From the NCBI GenBank assembly GCA_036245525.1, contig BTPG01000006.1, positions 90,472,229-90,536,228 of the forward strand: 64,000 bases of DNA, read 5' to 3'. Shown piece after piece: positions 1 to 11,649 of the stretch. How positions within the stretch are numbered: position 1 is the first letter of the stretch; each line of letters begins with the position of its first letter. Source of the DNA: Semisulcospira habei. Taxonomy: Eukaryota > Mollusca > Gastropoda > Semisulcospiridae. Under the pieces are notes generated by a model. The model was not told where the DNA came from. It saw nothing but the letters and a program-made list of their open reading frames with translations, and ran no database searches. The translations under genes were made by a program, and so were the position numbers.

Positions 1-635
1 TTTTCAACATTCCGCAGTCAATCCTGATGTTCATGTCCAGAAAGTCGACTGAAGTAGCTGATATAGTGTAAGTGAACTTGATGGATGGGTGGAAGTCCTG
101 CACGAAGTGAATGAAGTCTAAAAGTGCAGCTTGGGTCATGTGAGTAGCTCCTAAACCGTCATCGATGTAGCGTTTATACATCTCAGGGACAGGCCCAGTG
201 TATTGCTGAAGAATCTGTTGCTCAAGGAAACCCATGAAAAGGCAAGCATAGCTGGGTCCCATTTTTGTGCCCATCGCTACGCCACTGCACTGAGCAAAGG
301 TGACGCCATCAAAGGTGAAACTGTTAAGAGAGAGAACCAATTCAGCCAGACGTAGAAGTGTATGAGTAGGAGGTTGTTTATGACTTCTTTGGTTGAGGAA
401 GTATGCAAGTGCATTGAGGCCGTCATTGTGCGGTATAACAGTATATAGTGAAGTGACATCAAGGGAAAACAACAGTTCAGGTTTGAAAAGTTGTTTCTGG
501 TTGACTTGGTCTATGATCTCTAGAGCATGGTTGGTGTCTTTAATGTAGGTAGGTAGAGACTGGACAAAGGGTTGGAAGATGATGTCCAGGTATTCGGAGA
601 TGTGTTCAGTGGGACAGCTGCAAGCTGACACTATG
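1..635 (-). mobile_element. Inverted partial copy of the Penelope-like element
   Basis: This stretch is the reverse complement of 646-1280. Positions i and 1281-i pair throughout, for example 1-17 with 1264-1280, and the 61-residue reading 277-462 on the minus strand is identical to 819-1004 on the plus strand. The two arms are separated by 10 unpaired bases (636-645). The arm encodes RT motifs A to C of the neighbouring element and runs off the left edge, so its outer end is not seen. Penelope-like elements often carry a truncated inverted copy of themselves at the 5' end. A chimeric long read giving an artificial palindrome is the alternative. Confidence 0.85.
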
Positions 636-649
636 ACGGCCGCCCCATA

Positions 650-2167
650 GTGTCAGCTTGCAGCTGTCCCACTGAACACATCTCCGAATACCTGGACATC
701 ATCTTCCAACCCTTTGTCCAGTCTCTACCTACCTACATTAAAGACACCAACCATGCTCTAGAGATCATAGACCAAGTCAACCAGAAACAACTTTTCAAAC
801 CTGAACTGTTGTTTTCCCTTGATGTCACTTCACTATATACTGTTATACCGCACAATGACGGCCTCAATGCACTTGCATACTTCCTCAACCAAAGAAGTCA
901 TAAACAACCTCCTACTCATACACTTCTACGTCTGGCTGAATTGGTTCTCTCTCTTAACAGTTTCACCTTTGATGGCGTCACCTTTGCTCAGTGCAGTGGC
1001 GTAGCGATGGGCACAAAAATGGGACCCAGCTATGCTTGCCTTTTCATGGGTTTCCTTGAGCAACAGATTCTTCAGCAATACACTGGGCCTGTCCCTGAGA
1101 TGTATAAACGCTACATCGATGACGGTTTAGGAGCTACTCACATGACCCAAGCTGCACTTTTAGACTTCATTCACTTCGTGCAGGACTTCCACCCATCCAT
1201 CAAGTTCACTTACACTATATCAGCTACTTCAGTCGACTTTCTGGACATGAACATCAGGATTGACTGCGGAATGTTGAAAACTTCAATACATTACAAACCT
1301 ACCGACTCACATTCCTACCTCGACTACCGATCTTCTCACAACCCCAAAACTAAAAACAGCATCCCTTATTCCCAGTTTCTTCGGCTAAAAAGAATATGTT
1401 CCGAAGAATCAGATTTTGATGTTCAATCCAAAGAAATGGCTGGATTTTTCATCGACAGACACTACCCACATACTGTTGTTCAAGGATCTCTCCAAACGGT
1501 TCAAAAACTTAGTCGCGCGAGTACACTGCAGACTAAACCTACCGCTGATAGTGACAGACCTATCGTAACCATGATCTACCATCCCCACACCAATCCGGTG
1601 CGTAAAATCCTTCTTTCTAACTGGGGTCTTTTGTCATCCAGTCAAGAATCTGCTGCTATCTTTTCTGAACCTCCGTTGGTAGCTTTCAAGAGGGATATTA
1701 ATTTGCGGGACATGCTTGTTCGCTCTACTCTCAAGCCTCGTCATACCACCAGAGCCTCCGGCTCCACTCCGTGCAATGTTCCTAATTGCAAGACGTGTCC
1801 TTTTATTTGCCCTTCCACCGTGGTCAATGGTCCACGTTACAAATTCAACATAGACAGATACTTCACGTGTCAAACCACCAACGTGATTTATGTCATCTCC
1901 TGTGTTAAATGCGGCCAACTCTATGTTGGAGAGACGGAAAGAACCATCAACGACCGTTTCAAAGAACATCTTCAGTCTGTCAAGTACCAATACAACAGAC
2001 CGGTCGGACGACATTTCAATCAGGCCGACCACTCCGTCTCAGACATTCGAGTTAAAGGCCTCTGGCTTATGCAAGCCAGTAATGTCTGGGCCAGGAAAGA
2101 CCGTGAAAAATTTCTGATTAATAAACTGGGCACTGTGGCGCCACTCGGGATGAATATGAAAGATTAA
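650..2167 (+). CDS. Penelope-like element reverse transcriptase with GIY-YIG endonuclease, 5'-truncated
   Basis: The 505-residue reading frame is the C-terminal two thirds of a Penelope-like retroelement polyprotein, which copies element RNA at chromosomal ends or nicks. RT motif A is SLDVTSLYT (near residue 57, Asp58), motif B is GVAMGTKMGPS (117-127), and the catalytic motif C is YIDD (155-158), followed by DFLDMNI. A Cys cluster (C375, C380, C383) precedes the endonuclease, whose GIY-YIG core reads VIYVISC and LYVGET (412-429), with Arg436 and Glu486 as candidate catalytic residues. RT motifs 1-2 are absent and the first codon of the frame is GTG, so the true start is lost. The 505 codons have no stop. 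The arm 1-635 mirrors its 5' part. Confidence 0.93.
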   Translation: MSACSCPTEHISEYLDIIFQPFVQSLPTYIKDTNHALEIIDQVNQKQLFKPELLFSLDVTSLYTVIPHNDGLNALAYFLNQRSHKQPPTHTLLRLAELVLSLNSFTFDGVTFAQCSGVAMGTKMGPSYACLFMGFLEQQILQQYTGPVPEMYKRYIDDGLGATHMTQAALLDFIHFVQDFHPSIKFTYTISATSVDFLDMNIRIDCGMLKTSIHYKPTDSHSYLDYRSSHNPKTKNSIPYSQFLRLKRICSEESDFDVQSKEMAGFFIDRHYPHTVVQGSLQTVQKLSRASTLQTKPTADSDRPIVTMIYHPHTNPVRKILLSNWGLLSSSQESAAIFSEPPLVAFKRDINLRDMLVRSTLKPRHTTRASGSTPCNVPNCKTCPFICPSTVVNGPRYKFNIDRYFTCQTTNVIYVISCVKCGQLYVGETERTINDRFKEHLQSVKYQYNRPVGRHFNQADHSVSDIRVKGLWLMQASNVWARKDREKFLINKLGTVAPLGMNMKD

Positions 2168-2489
2168 CATTGTTTACCTTGCTTGTGTCTGCTACTTTAC
2201 CTCACTGATTTACTACTCACTAATCAGTTACGTGATGTTGGCGCTGGTTGATATGTACATTTCCCTTGGGGACTTTCTCAGCGCTGGCCGAACGTTTAGT
2301 TGGATCCCTTGCCCTTCCCTGTCGGGCACCGGGTCTCCGGCTCACGGTTTGATACGCGGTTTTGGGGCGGGGCGATCGTGTGCATCCCTTGGGGATGTAT
2401 GTGGTCGTCTTGTTGCGTACCTGTGTGTTTTTCTGTGGGCTGGTGGGTGCCCGTTGGGTGGGGTTGGTGGCTCTGGCTGATTGTCTTCC

Positions 2490-2590
2490 GCCCCCCCCCC
2501 CCCCTCCCTTTTATTTTTTTTTTTTTTTTTTTTTTTTATTTTTTTTTTTTTCCTTACTCCTTCCCCCCTTCCCCCCCCCCCCCGCCCCCA

Positions 2591-2671
<81 letters not shown>
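2490..2671. repeat. Poly-C / poly-T / (CT)n tract
   Basis: Runs of C and T lead into a perfect (CT)n microsatellite of about 75 bp. The Ser-Leu-rich readings across it are artefacts of the repeat. Confidence 0.95.
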
Positions 2672-2672
<1 letters not shown>

Positions 2673-2957
2673 CCTTATTTTTTGAGTTACCCTTGAAGAC
2701 GGTTTCACAACTACCTACTCTCCACTTATACCAATATTCTCTTACTGATTTTGATTCTTTGCTTTGTTTTCATGACTTATTACTTGTTGTGTACCGTGCT
2801 AAATGCTGGGGTTTTTTTCCCGGGGTCCTCCCGTTTTTCCCCGAGGTAGTCCTCAACTTGAAGGTGATATAAAGTTTGCCTTCGGGTTGGTGTTTAGCAG
2901 GCTTTGTGTATTAGACACTCAGCCTACTTCGTGCCCAAGGGTACTCCCCATTCGTTC

Positions 2958-3146
<189 letters not shown>

Positions 3147-3394
3147 GGCCTCATCTACACGCCTTTTCTTTCGCTCGCTCCTGCACGTGCTTGCACACAC
3201 TCTTGTCTCTCGTGTTCAGGTTCTTTCCGAGTCTCTCTCTTACGCGATTTTTCGTTGACGTCATTTTTACTTTTTCCGCACTTTTGTTCTTCCTTTTCTT
3301 TTCTTTTATTTTACGTCACCTCCTTCAGTTGCCACATTCCTTCTGCCATTGAAGATAAGTAGCGGCTAATCTCTATGTTTGTTTGTTTGTCTAT

Positions 3395-3431
3395 TTTGAC
3401 AAAGGGTATTTACCCGAAATATTAATAAATT
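3395..3431 (+). ncRNA. Degenerate hammerhead-ribozyme-like motif
   Basis: The order is TTGACAA, then a GGGT-ATTT-ACCC hairpin (3404-3415), then GAAA (3416-3419) and the short palindrome TATTAATA. This matches the hammerhead layout (CUGANGA core, stem II, GAAA, minimal stem III) with substitutions in the first core box. Penelope-like elements are known to carry minimal hammerheads in their terminal repeats. Stem I was not demonstrated and cleavage activity cannot be inferred. Confidence 0.35.
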
Positions 3432-3432
3432 G

Positions 3433-5260
3433 TGTTGTACCCGTCTTTTCTAAGCGTGTTTCTTTCTCCGTTGGGTACTTCTTTGCAAGTTTTATTAGTT
3501 TTACGCTCATCGGCCTGCTCCACATTGGCGGTGCTACAAATACATCTTTCTTTCCAGAATAAAACAAACACCACAGAACTGTAGTCCGGATGCATGATCA
3601 TGCTTTTTTCGCCCATGTTTTTATTTTTGTTATGCGTGCTATATGTTGAGAGCAGCTCTTGTTGCAAAATAGCTATCGCTTATCGGCACAGATGTTACCC
3701 ACTGTTTGTATAGGGAGGACCTACCTAACTACAAGGTTGTTTTTTTTTCCAGTCAGTTCAGTGTAGCGAGGTCACATGGTTCGCCGGGTTTGCGTTAAAG
3801 CTGATCAGGGATTCAGTCTAAGTATCCCTGCGGCTTACAATTAACTAAATAAAGTATCCACAGCATACTACTCAGTCAGTGAAGCTGTACAAATGCACAT
3901 TCACACAATACAAAAATAACAAACATAAAGCATTTCAAAAACCTGATCAGGTATGTAGATGAGGGGAAAACGTAGGATCTCAAACTTTATGAATCCCGGG
4001 GGCATTTCACTTGAAAGGCCAGATTGAAAAAAAAATGTTTTTAATCCGCTAGCCCTGCCGACTGAACTGAAATGGCCGCCAAAGACACAAGACAGCCACG
4101 GTGTATATGACACACACTGTAACAAGATATTGTATGGGGTATGTGACATAACAGGGGCGGATCAGTTACCTGGGGGCGGATCAGGGCCAATTCAGTAGTA
4201 GTTTTTGCGGCCGCGGTTTGGGCGGACCCGTTCAACCTAAGGCCTCCCCGACGCTAGACCTTGCCGCTTCATTGCTCTTTCAGCCGAGACTGGGGACCTA
4301 CACTGTGATGAAGCTCTATGCTTGTGCATAGTGCTCGCACAATAGGATTAGTACGGTACGGTTTCTGTTAACGGTTTGTTGGTGCCAATAGTCCGTGTGG
4401 CACTAGACGCACGGGAAATCTGTAAGACATGGTTAGCACGGGATTTTTAGTGAGTTCTGTTTAGTGAGTTCTAGGCGGAAGCTGTGACTGTCAGAGGTCT
4501 AGATCGGTAGTGCGGGCTGTCTTGTCGTATGGAACGGTTGTGTTTGAGTTACCTAGCCCGCATTCCAAGACTCTGAAGCCTAGATTTCAGAGTTCTTGTA
4601 ACAAGAGTGGAAAGACGGACGCCGAGTCGCAGGTGGGACCTACGTGAGGTCATCCCTCCAGCTCTTCTGAGAGTGAGTCTGACTGGGAACCAAGACACCC
4701 AAGTCCAAGCGAGAACTGAGTACCATACGAGAACAAGGACGTCCGTGCCCAGAGAGACAGGACGGCAATAAGCGTACGACGAAGGACTTTCACGCCTAGA
4801 CGTGAGAAGGACCAACGTAACCAGGCAACAACATCAAACAGGTTGGAGGCAATGTGAGACTAAGACCTAACCTGGCAAAGATATTGTGATACGTGTGTGG
4901 TGTGATAATAGAACAGTGTATATAGTTGATAGTCATTTAAGTCGTTCTTTTCATTTATAGTGTATAAAGGTTACTTTAGAAAGGGAGCCCGTGTGTTGTG
5001 TTTTACCGCATGAATGCGCCCGTCTGAGTCAGTGGCGGTGTATGCGTCTGTTGCGTGAGAGTCTGTGCGTACGACTGTGGGCAAGTCTGCGTGCGTTACA
5101 ACACCGATCCCGGCCCCTACACATCATGTCATCCGCATATTGTAAAACGGCGGATATGTCGATGCCGACACGTCCAGCTGAAGAAATGGCGCTCATCTCG
5201 AACAAGTTCCCGTCTCCTGTGCACGACACGGAACAGTAGTGTATAGAAGCTGGTCAAGCT
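3433..5260. other. Intergenic stretch, nothing identified
   Basis: No ORF with recognisable domains was found. There is a small duplicated GGGGCGGATCAG motif near 4155-4190. A TATA-like TGTATAAAGG near 4961 lies in front of a GT-rich segment, but no transcript can be proposed. Confidence 0.5.
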
Positions 5261-5263
5261 AAA

Positions 5264-5630
5264 GGGTTGGTTGGTTAGTTCGAGTCTAACGTCCACGCGG
5301 GCCGCCGAAGTGATAATGATGCCGCGGGGACGGCCCCGCCTCAGGACGGGCGGGTTATGGGGCGGACAGGGAAATCTATTACCTATGGAGTACGACCTGA
5401 ACACTGATCAACTCAGGCACACTCCACTGAACTGCCGCGCCACTTTGATTTACCAGGACTTTTCACTGAACGGACATGCTATTGAACAAGCCCGTCTCGG
5501 TTTCCCCCTGCAATTGCGAGTCCAGCTACCGGGGCCGGGACGGGGATTTGAACCCACGACACCCGGCGATTCCCTTCGCCCTGCGGAGGCTGCTCCGACT
5601 CGCTTAACCACCTGAGCTATTTCGGACTCT
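5264..5630 (-). mobile_element. tRNA-derived SINE, full length
   Basis: On the minus strand a tRNA-like head contains an A box (TAGCTCAGGTGG, 5608-5619) and a B box (GGTTCAAATCC, 5544-5554), i.e. an internal RNA polymerase III promoter. A body of about 250 bp ends in CTAACCAACCAACC near 5264. The head abuts the left end of the tandem duplication, so the SINE or a breakpoint at it defines that boundary. It is not a functional tRNA: the head is followed by a long unrelated body. Confidence 0.8.
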
Positions 5631-5646
5631 CAGTAAATGATGGTCG

Positions 5647-5854
5647 TTAGCCCATTACATCCTGATAATGATTTTTTTTCAAATTTGTGAGTTGTTGTAT
5701 GAAGGCTAGATTTTGTTCCGGCAATAGATGACCATGGTAGTTGAAGGGTGGTGCCAGGACAGCTTGGCACCCGTGGGCTCCAAGCTGTTCTGGCAAGACC
5801 CTTGAAACTGTCATGGTCAAGTTTTTTGTCATGTTAGAGCATATCAGGACTTAA
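5647..5854. mobile_element. TTAA-type MITE with internal hairpin
   Basis: The ends read TTAGCCCATTACATCCTGAT and ATCAGGACTTAA, i.e. inverted termini with a TTAA-like target (TTAA is intact on the left in the third copy at 44,487). A hairpin of about 90 bp (5730-5818) sits in the centre: GACCATGGTAGTTGAAGGG pairs with CCCTTGAAACTGTCATGGTC. Confidence 0.7.
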
Positions 5855-5895
5855 AGCTTAAAGGTGGCACTTTTTTATGCCCCTCAAGACTTCTC

Positions 5896-6070
5896 TTAAC
5901 CCTTTTCATCCTGATACACGCATTGCTTGAAATACATTTGACTGCTAGTTCAAGGGTGGTGCCAGCATAGCTTGAACTAAAATAGTTGATCTATCTCCTA
6001 ATCAGTTATGCAGCCTTCGTAGGGCAATAAACAAATTTTCCAAAATCAGCCTCAGGATGGAATGGGTTAA
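5896..6070. mobile_element. TTAA MITE with collapsed hairpin
   Basis: TTAA is present at both ends and the termini CCCTTTTCATCCTGA / TCAGGATGGAATGGG are inverted. The right arm of the internal hairpin is missing here, because AGCTTG joins directly to AACTA. The intact version is at 18,823-19,034, and a version with the left arm deleted is at 44,734-44,899. Confidence 0.85.
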
Positions 6071-6475
6071 TGGGTCTGTTAGGACCACTTGTTTTGGTGC
6101 CAAAACGGTAGTAGCTCAAAACAGGTTCTACTGTAGGCAAATTCGAAACTGTCATCATCTTGAGTACTACACTACTACTGGAATAAAGTGTTAGGCGGAC
6201 TGGTCTGTGATTGTGGACCTTGTAGCTTCAAGCAGTAAGGTTGAAAACACAGAGCAGCATACCATACTTCTATACACACGTGACCTAAAGCACAGTTTAG
6301 TGTGAAGCTGACCTGACATTGACTATAAAGTGTTAGATTTTGATTGGATGATTGTTTATGCCAACAGTGAGTTTAACACATTTTGCCTCAACACACTACA
6401 GCGGGAGATGAATGAATGGTGATAATTCGAGGGTAGTGCTGGATTATGGTGCCGCAACCGGTGTGTACTTTGTGA

Positions 6476-6557
6476 TTAACTCTGGCTGTCGGTAGCGCTA
6501 TCTGTCGAGGTCAGGAATCATCACGACAAAAAGTGCTACCGACATCCGAAGGGTTAA
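6476..6557. mobile_element. Short TTAA MITE (CTGTCGGTAGCG family)
   Basis: An 82-bp palindromic element bounded by TTAA. The arms CTGTCGGTAGCGCT and GTGCTACCGACATCC are inverted. The second copy is at 19,433-19,514 and relatives are at 9725, 17,458 and 43,178. Confidence 0.75.
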
Positions 6558-7541
6558 CAATTTTATATGTATATAAATTTAAGACCAAAAATGTGACCAG
6601 TGGTGCAATGAAGGAACAAACACGCTTTGACATAAAAGAGCCAGACTGAAAGCTGTTTTGCCTTTTTTTAAATTTCAAAGCGTGTTTGTCTTGTTGGGTG
6701 GTTTTTACATCTGCGCGAGTCAACCTGCAGAGCGAATTTTCTGTCGGTGACTTGCTGAAAGATATAAAATGTTGACTTTCGTACATGTTTGTTCTGATGT
6801 ACAGTTTATGGAATCGCAGGTTGTCCGCAAGGTAATTCGTGCGGCAGTCCAACAAATTGGTCAGTTTCATGAAGCACACACACACACACACACGCGCCCC
6901 CCCCCCTGCCCCCCCCTTTTACCTCCACATACAAACAGAAAATCATTCACCAGGAGAACGGTAGACCAATGATTTTATTGTTGACAAACTCATATGCAAG
7001 CTTAAATGTAAATAGTTCACAGCACACATGCATTCAGTACACGTCTTGTCGGTCTTTTGCGAGCACACCGAAGTTTCATCTTCTTTCTGGGAGGGGGGGG
7101 GGGGCGGGGGGGGGGGGGGTGGAGGGGTTCCTTATTTCTCCCCCCTCCACCAATCGCCACATCATTTCTTTTGAACCGGCGCCTTCATAAGACACTTCTG
7201 TCTTAAACTTGAAGGACACTTTACAAGATCAGGGCATGTGGAATCAACGATTGTATCGTTAGCATCATTTATCATTTCGCGTCATCATTATCCTTATGAC
7301 AATCGCCCCTATCATTTCACGTCACTTTGCAACGCGTGGTCACCAAATTTTATAACGGTTATTTTAAAAAACTATTTCTTCAACGAAAGCGTACCACAGT
7401 TAGCCACTTTAAAAAAACAAGATAAACGATTTTTTTAAAAACTTGACCTTCGTCATCCATTTTCCTTTCATTCAACCAAAAGACGAGAAACGCCTCCCGA
7501 AACAAGCAGTGCATAGATATTACCTTCAAACAGTCCCTCAT

Positions 7542-7610
7542 CTGCAAGAGGCGTAGATTCACATGAGCCCCTGCAATCGCAGGTGCTCACGTGAATCAAC
7601 GCTCCTTGCT
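7542..7610. mobile_element. TGCAAGAGG-family palindrome
   Basis: Imperfect hairpin: TGCAAGAGGCGTAGATTC pairs with GAATCAACGCTCCTTGC around CATGAGCCCCTGCAATCGCAG. It belongs to a second palindrome family also seen at 7664, 10,625 and 63,544. Confidence 0.65.
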
Positions 7611-7663
7611 GACCAGGCGGCATAAAGTTATAAACTGTTCCTCATTCGCGTGAGCCCCAACAG

Positions 7664-7732
7664 TTGCAAGAGGAATAAATTCACATGAGCACCTGAAGTT
7701 GTAGGGGCTCATGCGAATGTATTCCTCTTGCT
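7664..7732. mobile_element. TGCAAGAGG-family palindrome
   Basis: TTGCAAGAGGAATAAATTC pairs with GAATGTATTCCTCTTGC around a CATGAGC..GCTCATG core. Confidence 0.7.
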
Positions 7733-8019
7733 GTTCAGAATTGACCTCAGTCAATTGATACATATATAATTACAATGATCAGTGACCCCAGTGAACTTCC
7801 AATTTCTCATAGCGCCACTTCCGAATGCAAGAGACAGATTCACATGAAAACCGTGCATTCGCAATGGGATCGAGTGAGTGTGTGCCTCGTGCTGGCTAAA
7901 ATCTACATTAAACTGATCCTTAAATTATTCAAAGTGTTCTTCCGGGGTTGAACATGGGAGTCAACGTGCACAAGCTTGCGTTTTCTCTCGCTCTTGGTCT
8001 TTCCACAGTATGTTCCACT

Positions 8020-8725
8020 TTACAAAGCCACTTGACGCGGGTTGCTTTCGTTATTCTGACGCAGCGCCTGGCGAAGCTGCTGGAGGTGGCTGGTCAGGGT
8101 GGCGATCTCAAGCCCCAGGGCTTCGTTCTGGTGCTCCAGCTGGGCCAGATTCTGAGCAACCCGCAGACGGTGCATGTCGACAGGGTCGGTCAATTGGACC
8201 ATCTCACCGACCTCTGGCACTTGATGATAAGGGTGATCGTTGCTGTGGCCGGGGAGGGGCGGCGGGCGTGGGGGGAGGATCCCCAGGTCGATCATCATCC
8301 CGATAGCGTGGAAGGCGCAGCAAGGAGCGGACTGGCGGATCGCCTGCATTATGTGAGGGATGACCTGGTTTGGGTGCTGACCGGCCGGCGACATGCCTCT
8401 CTCCGATGGCTCCATCTGTCGTCTTCGCTCCAGTAACTCCGCAGGCCCGAAGCAGATATCGCTGCCGGATCGTCCTGGCGGTGAAGCGCCCTCGTCTTCG
8501 TCGTCAGAAGGGTCCGGAGAGTTCCCTTGAGAATCCAGAGATGTGTTGTAGCCGCCACGTTAGGGGCGGGGCGGTTGCAGGCGGCGGAGGGCCGCGCGTA
8601 GACGTTGTTCGATGTCACCACGAGGACCGTGACCGTGGGCGGGTCCGTCGTGAACGTGATGCACCGCCCCCATAGGCGCGGATTCGTCGTCCACAAAATG
8701 GAGACGGTGAGACATGCTTATGATC
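8020..8725 (-). pseudogene. Putative gene A, copy 1, coding exon with a nonsense codon
   Basis: A minus-strand exon begins after a pyrimidine-rich acceptor (TTTGTGTGTTTCAG) and, 10 nt later, has ATG at 8715 (MSHRLHFVDDE). Read through, it would encode 231 residues: a His/Gly-rich N-terminus, a GGYNTSLDSQGNS segment, an acidic SDDEDEG cluster, a Pro-rich middle (PPRPPPLPG) and a C-terminal Leu-rich heptad region ending RQVAL. Codon 52 is TAA, where the copy at 21,026 has TAC (Tyr), so this copy is broken unless it is read through. It keeps 56 middle codons that the other copy lacks. I recognise no family. It shares the SLxxxGNSxxPSDDED region with gene B. Confidence 0.5.
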
Positions 8726-9027
8726 CTGAAACACACAAAAAATCGTAAGTGATCAGTAATGCGATCAACCCAGCGTTCAAACAGCGTTCTTTTGCAATAA
8801 AATATTAATAATAATAGAAATATAGTGAGTATTAACCCGTTAAGTGCCAGCTGACGCAAACTGTGTTTCTGCTGTCTTCGTTAATTCAACACCCAAAATC
8901 CTAGAATCCTAGATATCCCAGGAACATATCCGTATGCGACACGTCTTGAATGAGGTAATAATTATGCGCCGTCTCAAAAGATGATTCTTATCGTGAAAAC
9001 GCTTGAATCTTTGCCATCCTTATTACA

Positions 9028-9227
9028 TTAACCAATTTAATCCCAAGGCCGCATTTCCCAAAGTTTGGAGGTGTCACCTAACGACTATGTACCAGCTGCA
9101 GGAGATGGATAGACCATGATAATTCAAGGATGGTGCCAAATTGGCTTTGCGCCATCAGGCGCCAAGCTAATCTTGCACTACCATTAAAACATCTTCTGCT
9201 GTAGTACATCTGGACTAAATGGGTTAA
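9028..9227. mobile_element. TTAA MITE with hairpin
   Basis: TTAA flanks ACCAATTTAATCCC at the left end and GGACTAAATGGG at the right end. The internal hairpin has TTGGC..GCGCCAAGC arms with several mismatches. Duplicate at 21,853-22,052. Confidence 0.75.
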
Positions 9228-9724
9228 TATTTGCTTCTGTTGTAGCACACAGACACACAAGCCAAAAATGACGTATTATCACTGTTTATGTTGTCTGGTC
9301 GCTACACGACTAAGAATGTTTTTTTTTTTTTGTGGACGAAAAGATAAAGTATACAGGAAAGGCGCGTTATTCTGTTGTGCTAGGTTTCTAAATTGACAGA
9401 AACAAAATACAAGATACAAAGCATAAACAGTAGGAGAAACAAGGAAAGGTGACCTGTATAAATTTGGGCATTATGGTTCAAAAAAGCGATAGTCAATTGG
9501 AATTTTACTCTATGGGGATTCTATAATTTTTCGTTTAAAGCGCTAAATGAAATTGAATAAAAAGAAATGACCTTTCTCGTGCAATACGTATCCGTGCAAA
9601 TGTACACAACTCCGATCATGTGTACACTAACTGTTGACACTTTGCGTGTCGATAGCGGTTTTTGTCACAATGATTCCTGTAGGAATTTTCTTCTTTGACC
9701 TTTGATTATTTTATATCTTGACTT

Positions 9725-9791
9725 TTAACCCTGTGGGTGTCGGTAGCGGTTTTAGATGCGAAGATTCCTTTACCGACACCCAAAGGGTTAA
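9725..9791. mobile_element. 67-bp TTAA MITE
   Basis: TTAA at both ends, termini CCCTGTGGGTGTCGGTA and TACCGACACCCAAAGGG, with about 24 bp between the arms. Duplicate at 22,564-22,630. This is one of the smallest clean TTAA elements here and shows the terminal repeats most clearly. Confidence 0.85.
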
Positions 9792-10624
9792 CCAGTGTGA
9801 AATGAGTCAGTTTTCTTCCGCGCACATGATGAAGGTAAGCACGGATCTAAGCTTAACCTACTCCCTGCCAGTGGACGCAGGTTGTGTTTTTTGAAATCAC
9901 TTTGTAGTGGTTTCAGCAAGACGCCTAGATCCCCAGAGAGAGAGAGAAGGCATGCAGGTGTACTTAGTATATCATGTAGCTAGATAAAGTGAACAAGATT
10001 TCACACAAATTATAGCAAGACTAAAATCGTACCGTGAAATTCTAGTTTTGTCACCATTTTCTCAAGTCCTGAAGCGAACGTGAAACTTATATCACGTAAA
10101 ATATAAAATTACGTAAAAGCAAAACAAAATACGTCATGACAAATGAAGTTTGACAAACCAATGACGCGCATGCACTGCGCCCTAGTAGAGCTCACTGACG
10201 CATTGTCAGATCTGCGAAGCTTTTTCAATATGAGATATTTCAACATCAGAATCAGGTCAAAACCAAAAGGTAGAGACCCTTGACAGCGAGGACAGCTCGC
10301 ATGTAGAAGGGACTTTGTGGGTTATGGTTTATCCCATCTTGTTATATCACGTGTGTCATAACTATCATTTATCGTTTATAAATATGTAGACCGCAACATA
10401 TGCGGATGTCTAGATAGACATAATAGGAATGAACTATGTTTGTTGTCCATTCGAATTGATATTTTGTTGAAGTGTGCAAGGTATCATACCTTCTGTTCTT
10501 GGTTCCAGGTTCCTGAGGTTATCATAACCACGACTTTGATACGTACTCGTGTATGTATGGGGCTAGTGTAACAAATTTACATGAACAGTGCACGGACTAA
10601 GTAGGCTCTCATAATCCATGGCCG

Positions 10625-10690
10625 GCAAGAAACATAAATTCTCATGAGCTTATGCGGATGCAGGGGCTCATGAGAATGTATGCCTCTTGC
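10625..10690. mobile_element. TGCAAGAGG-family palindrome
   Basis: GCAAGAAACATAAATTCTC pairs with GAGAATGTATGCCTCTTGC around CATGAGC..GCTCATG. Duplicate at 29,566-29,633. Confidence 0.65.
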
Positions 10691-11180
10691 AGATGGATAA
10701 ACCTGTTCTGTCTGAACCACAAAGCTGAAATTCAGCTGTTTGGGATTTTGAAAAAACCGAATACTAAGTTTCCGGACTGAAGACTGTCATCCACGTGTAT
10801 CATAGGTAAGAGGACGTTAGATGAATGTCTTAGTATGCTGTTCGGGGTGCTGACATTTCGAGTGGAATGTTGAAAATGTAGTCTAGTGGCGTGTGTAGTC
10901 TGTGGCCAAATGCCACACAGTAGACAAGCCACTTGACTACATTTCAAAACCTTGGTTTTTGGTGTGCGGGTCACGTGGTCAGAGCGAATACTCGGCGAAA
11001 CGACAACTCATCAAAGCAAATCAGATTTGTTTTGTTTCGACGATTTGTTGCGTCGACGTGAAGTCCAGCACCGGTTTCTCATTCGAAGAGTTATTGTTGT
11101 CCCCTGCAGGTTATTTCTGTTTCAAATTTGTTTTGATTTGTCTTGGGATAAGCATAGTCACACACACTCAGGAACGCGCG

Positions 11181-11322
<142 letters not shown>

Positions 11323-11585
11323 AGCGCGCGCGTACATGCACACGCATGAGGAAAACAAGAGAAAGATTTGTTTGTTAGTCACTTTACCGAGCATTTGCTC
11401 AAATGTATTCATTCTTACAAGACTGAATCGAAAATTAAAGAAACACACGCATATACATATAATCATAACAATGATAATAATAGTTGTTTTCTTGTTATAA
11501 AAACGTGGTGAATCGTGTAACGATTACACTGTGTCCAGCCACTGGACCTCAGAGGCTAGTCAGTGCATATGAGCTTAGTTATTAT

Positions 11586-11649
11586 GCGCCAGCCACTAAA
11601 CAAGGTGCTCCGCTGTAGCGGAACACCTCGCTTAGTGGCTCGCTCAGGA
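11586..11649. mobile_element. AGCCACTAA-family palindrome
   Basis: AGCCACTAAACAAGGTGCTCC pairs (imperfectly) with GGAACACCTCGCTTAGTGGCT around GCTGTAGC. Relatives at 47,464 and 48,345 are longer and carry GGGGCCA/TGGCCCC ends. Confidence 0.7.

Noticed and set aside
5520..5630. Functional tRNA gene
   Set aside because: A and B boxes are present, but a SINE body and tail follow and the cloverleaf is not convincing.
8010..8675. Plus-strand frames of about 100-160 codons over gene A
   Set aside because: GC-rich antisense shadows; they differ between the two units and have no start or splice context.
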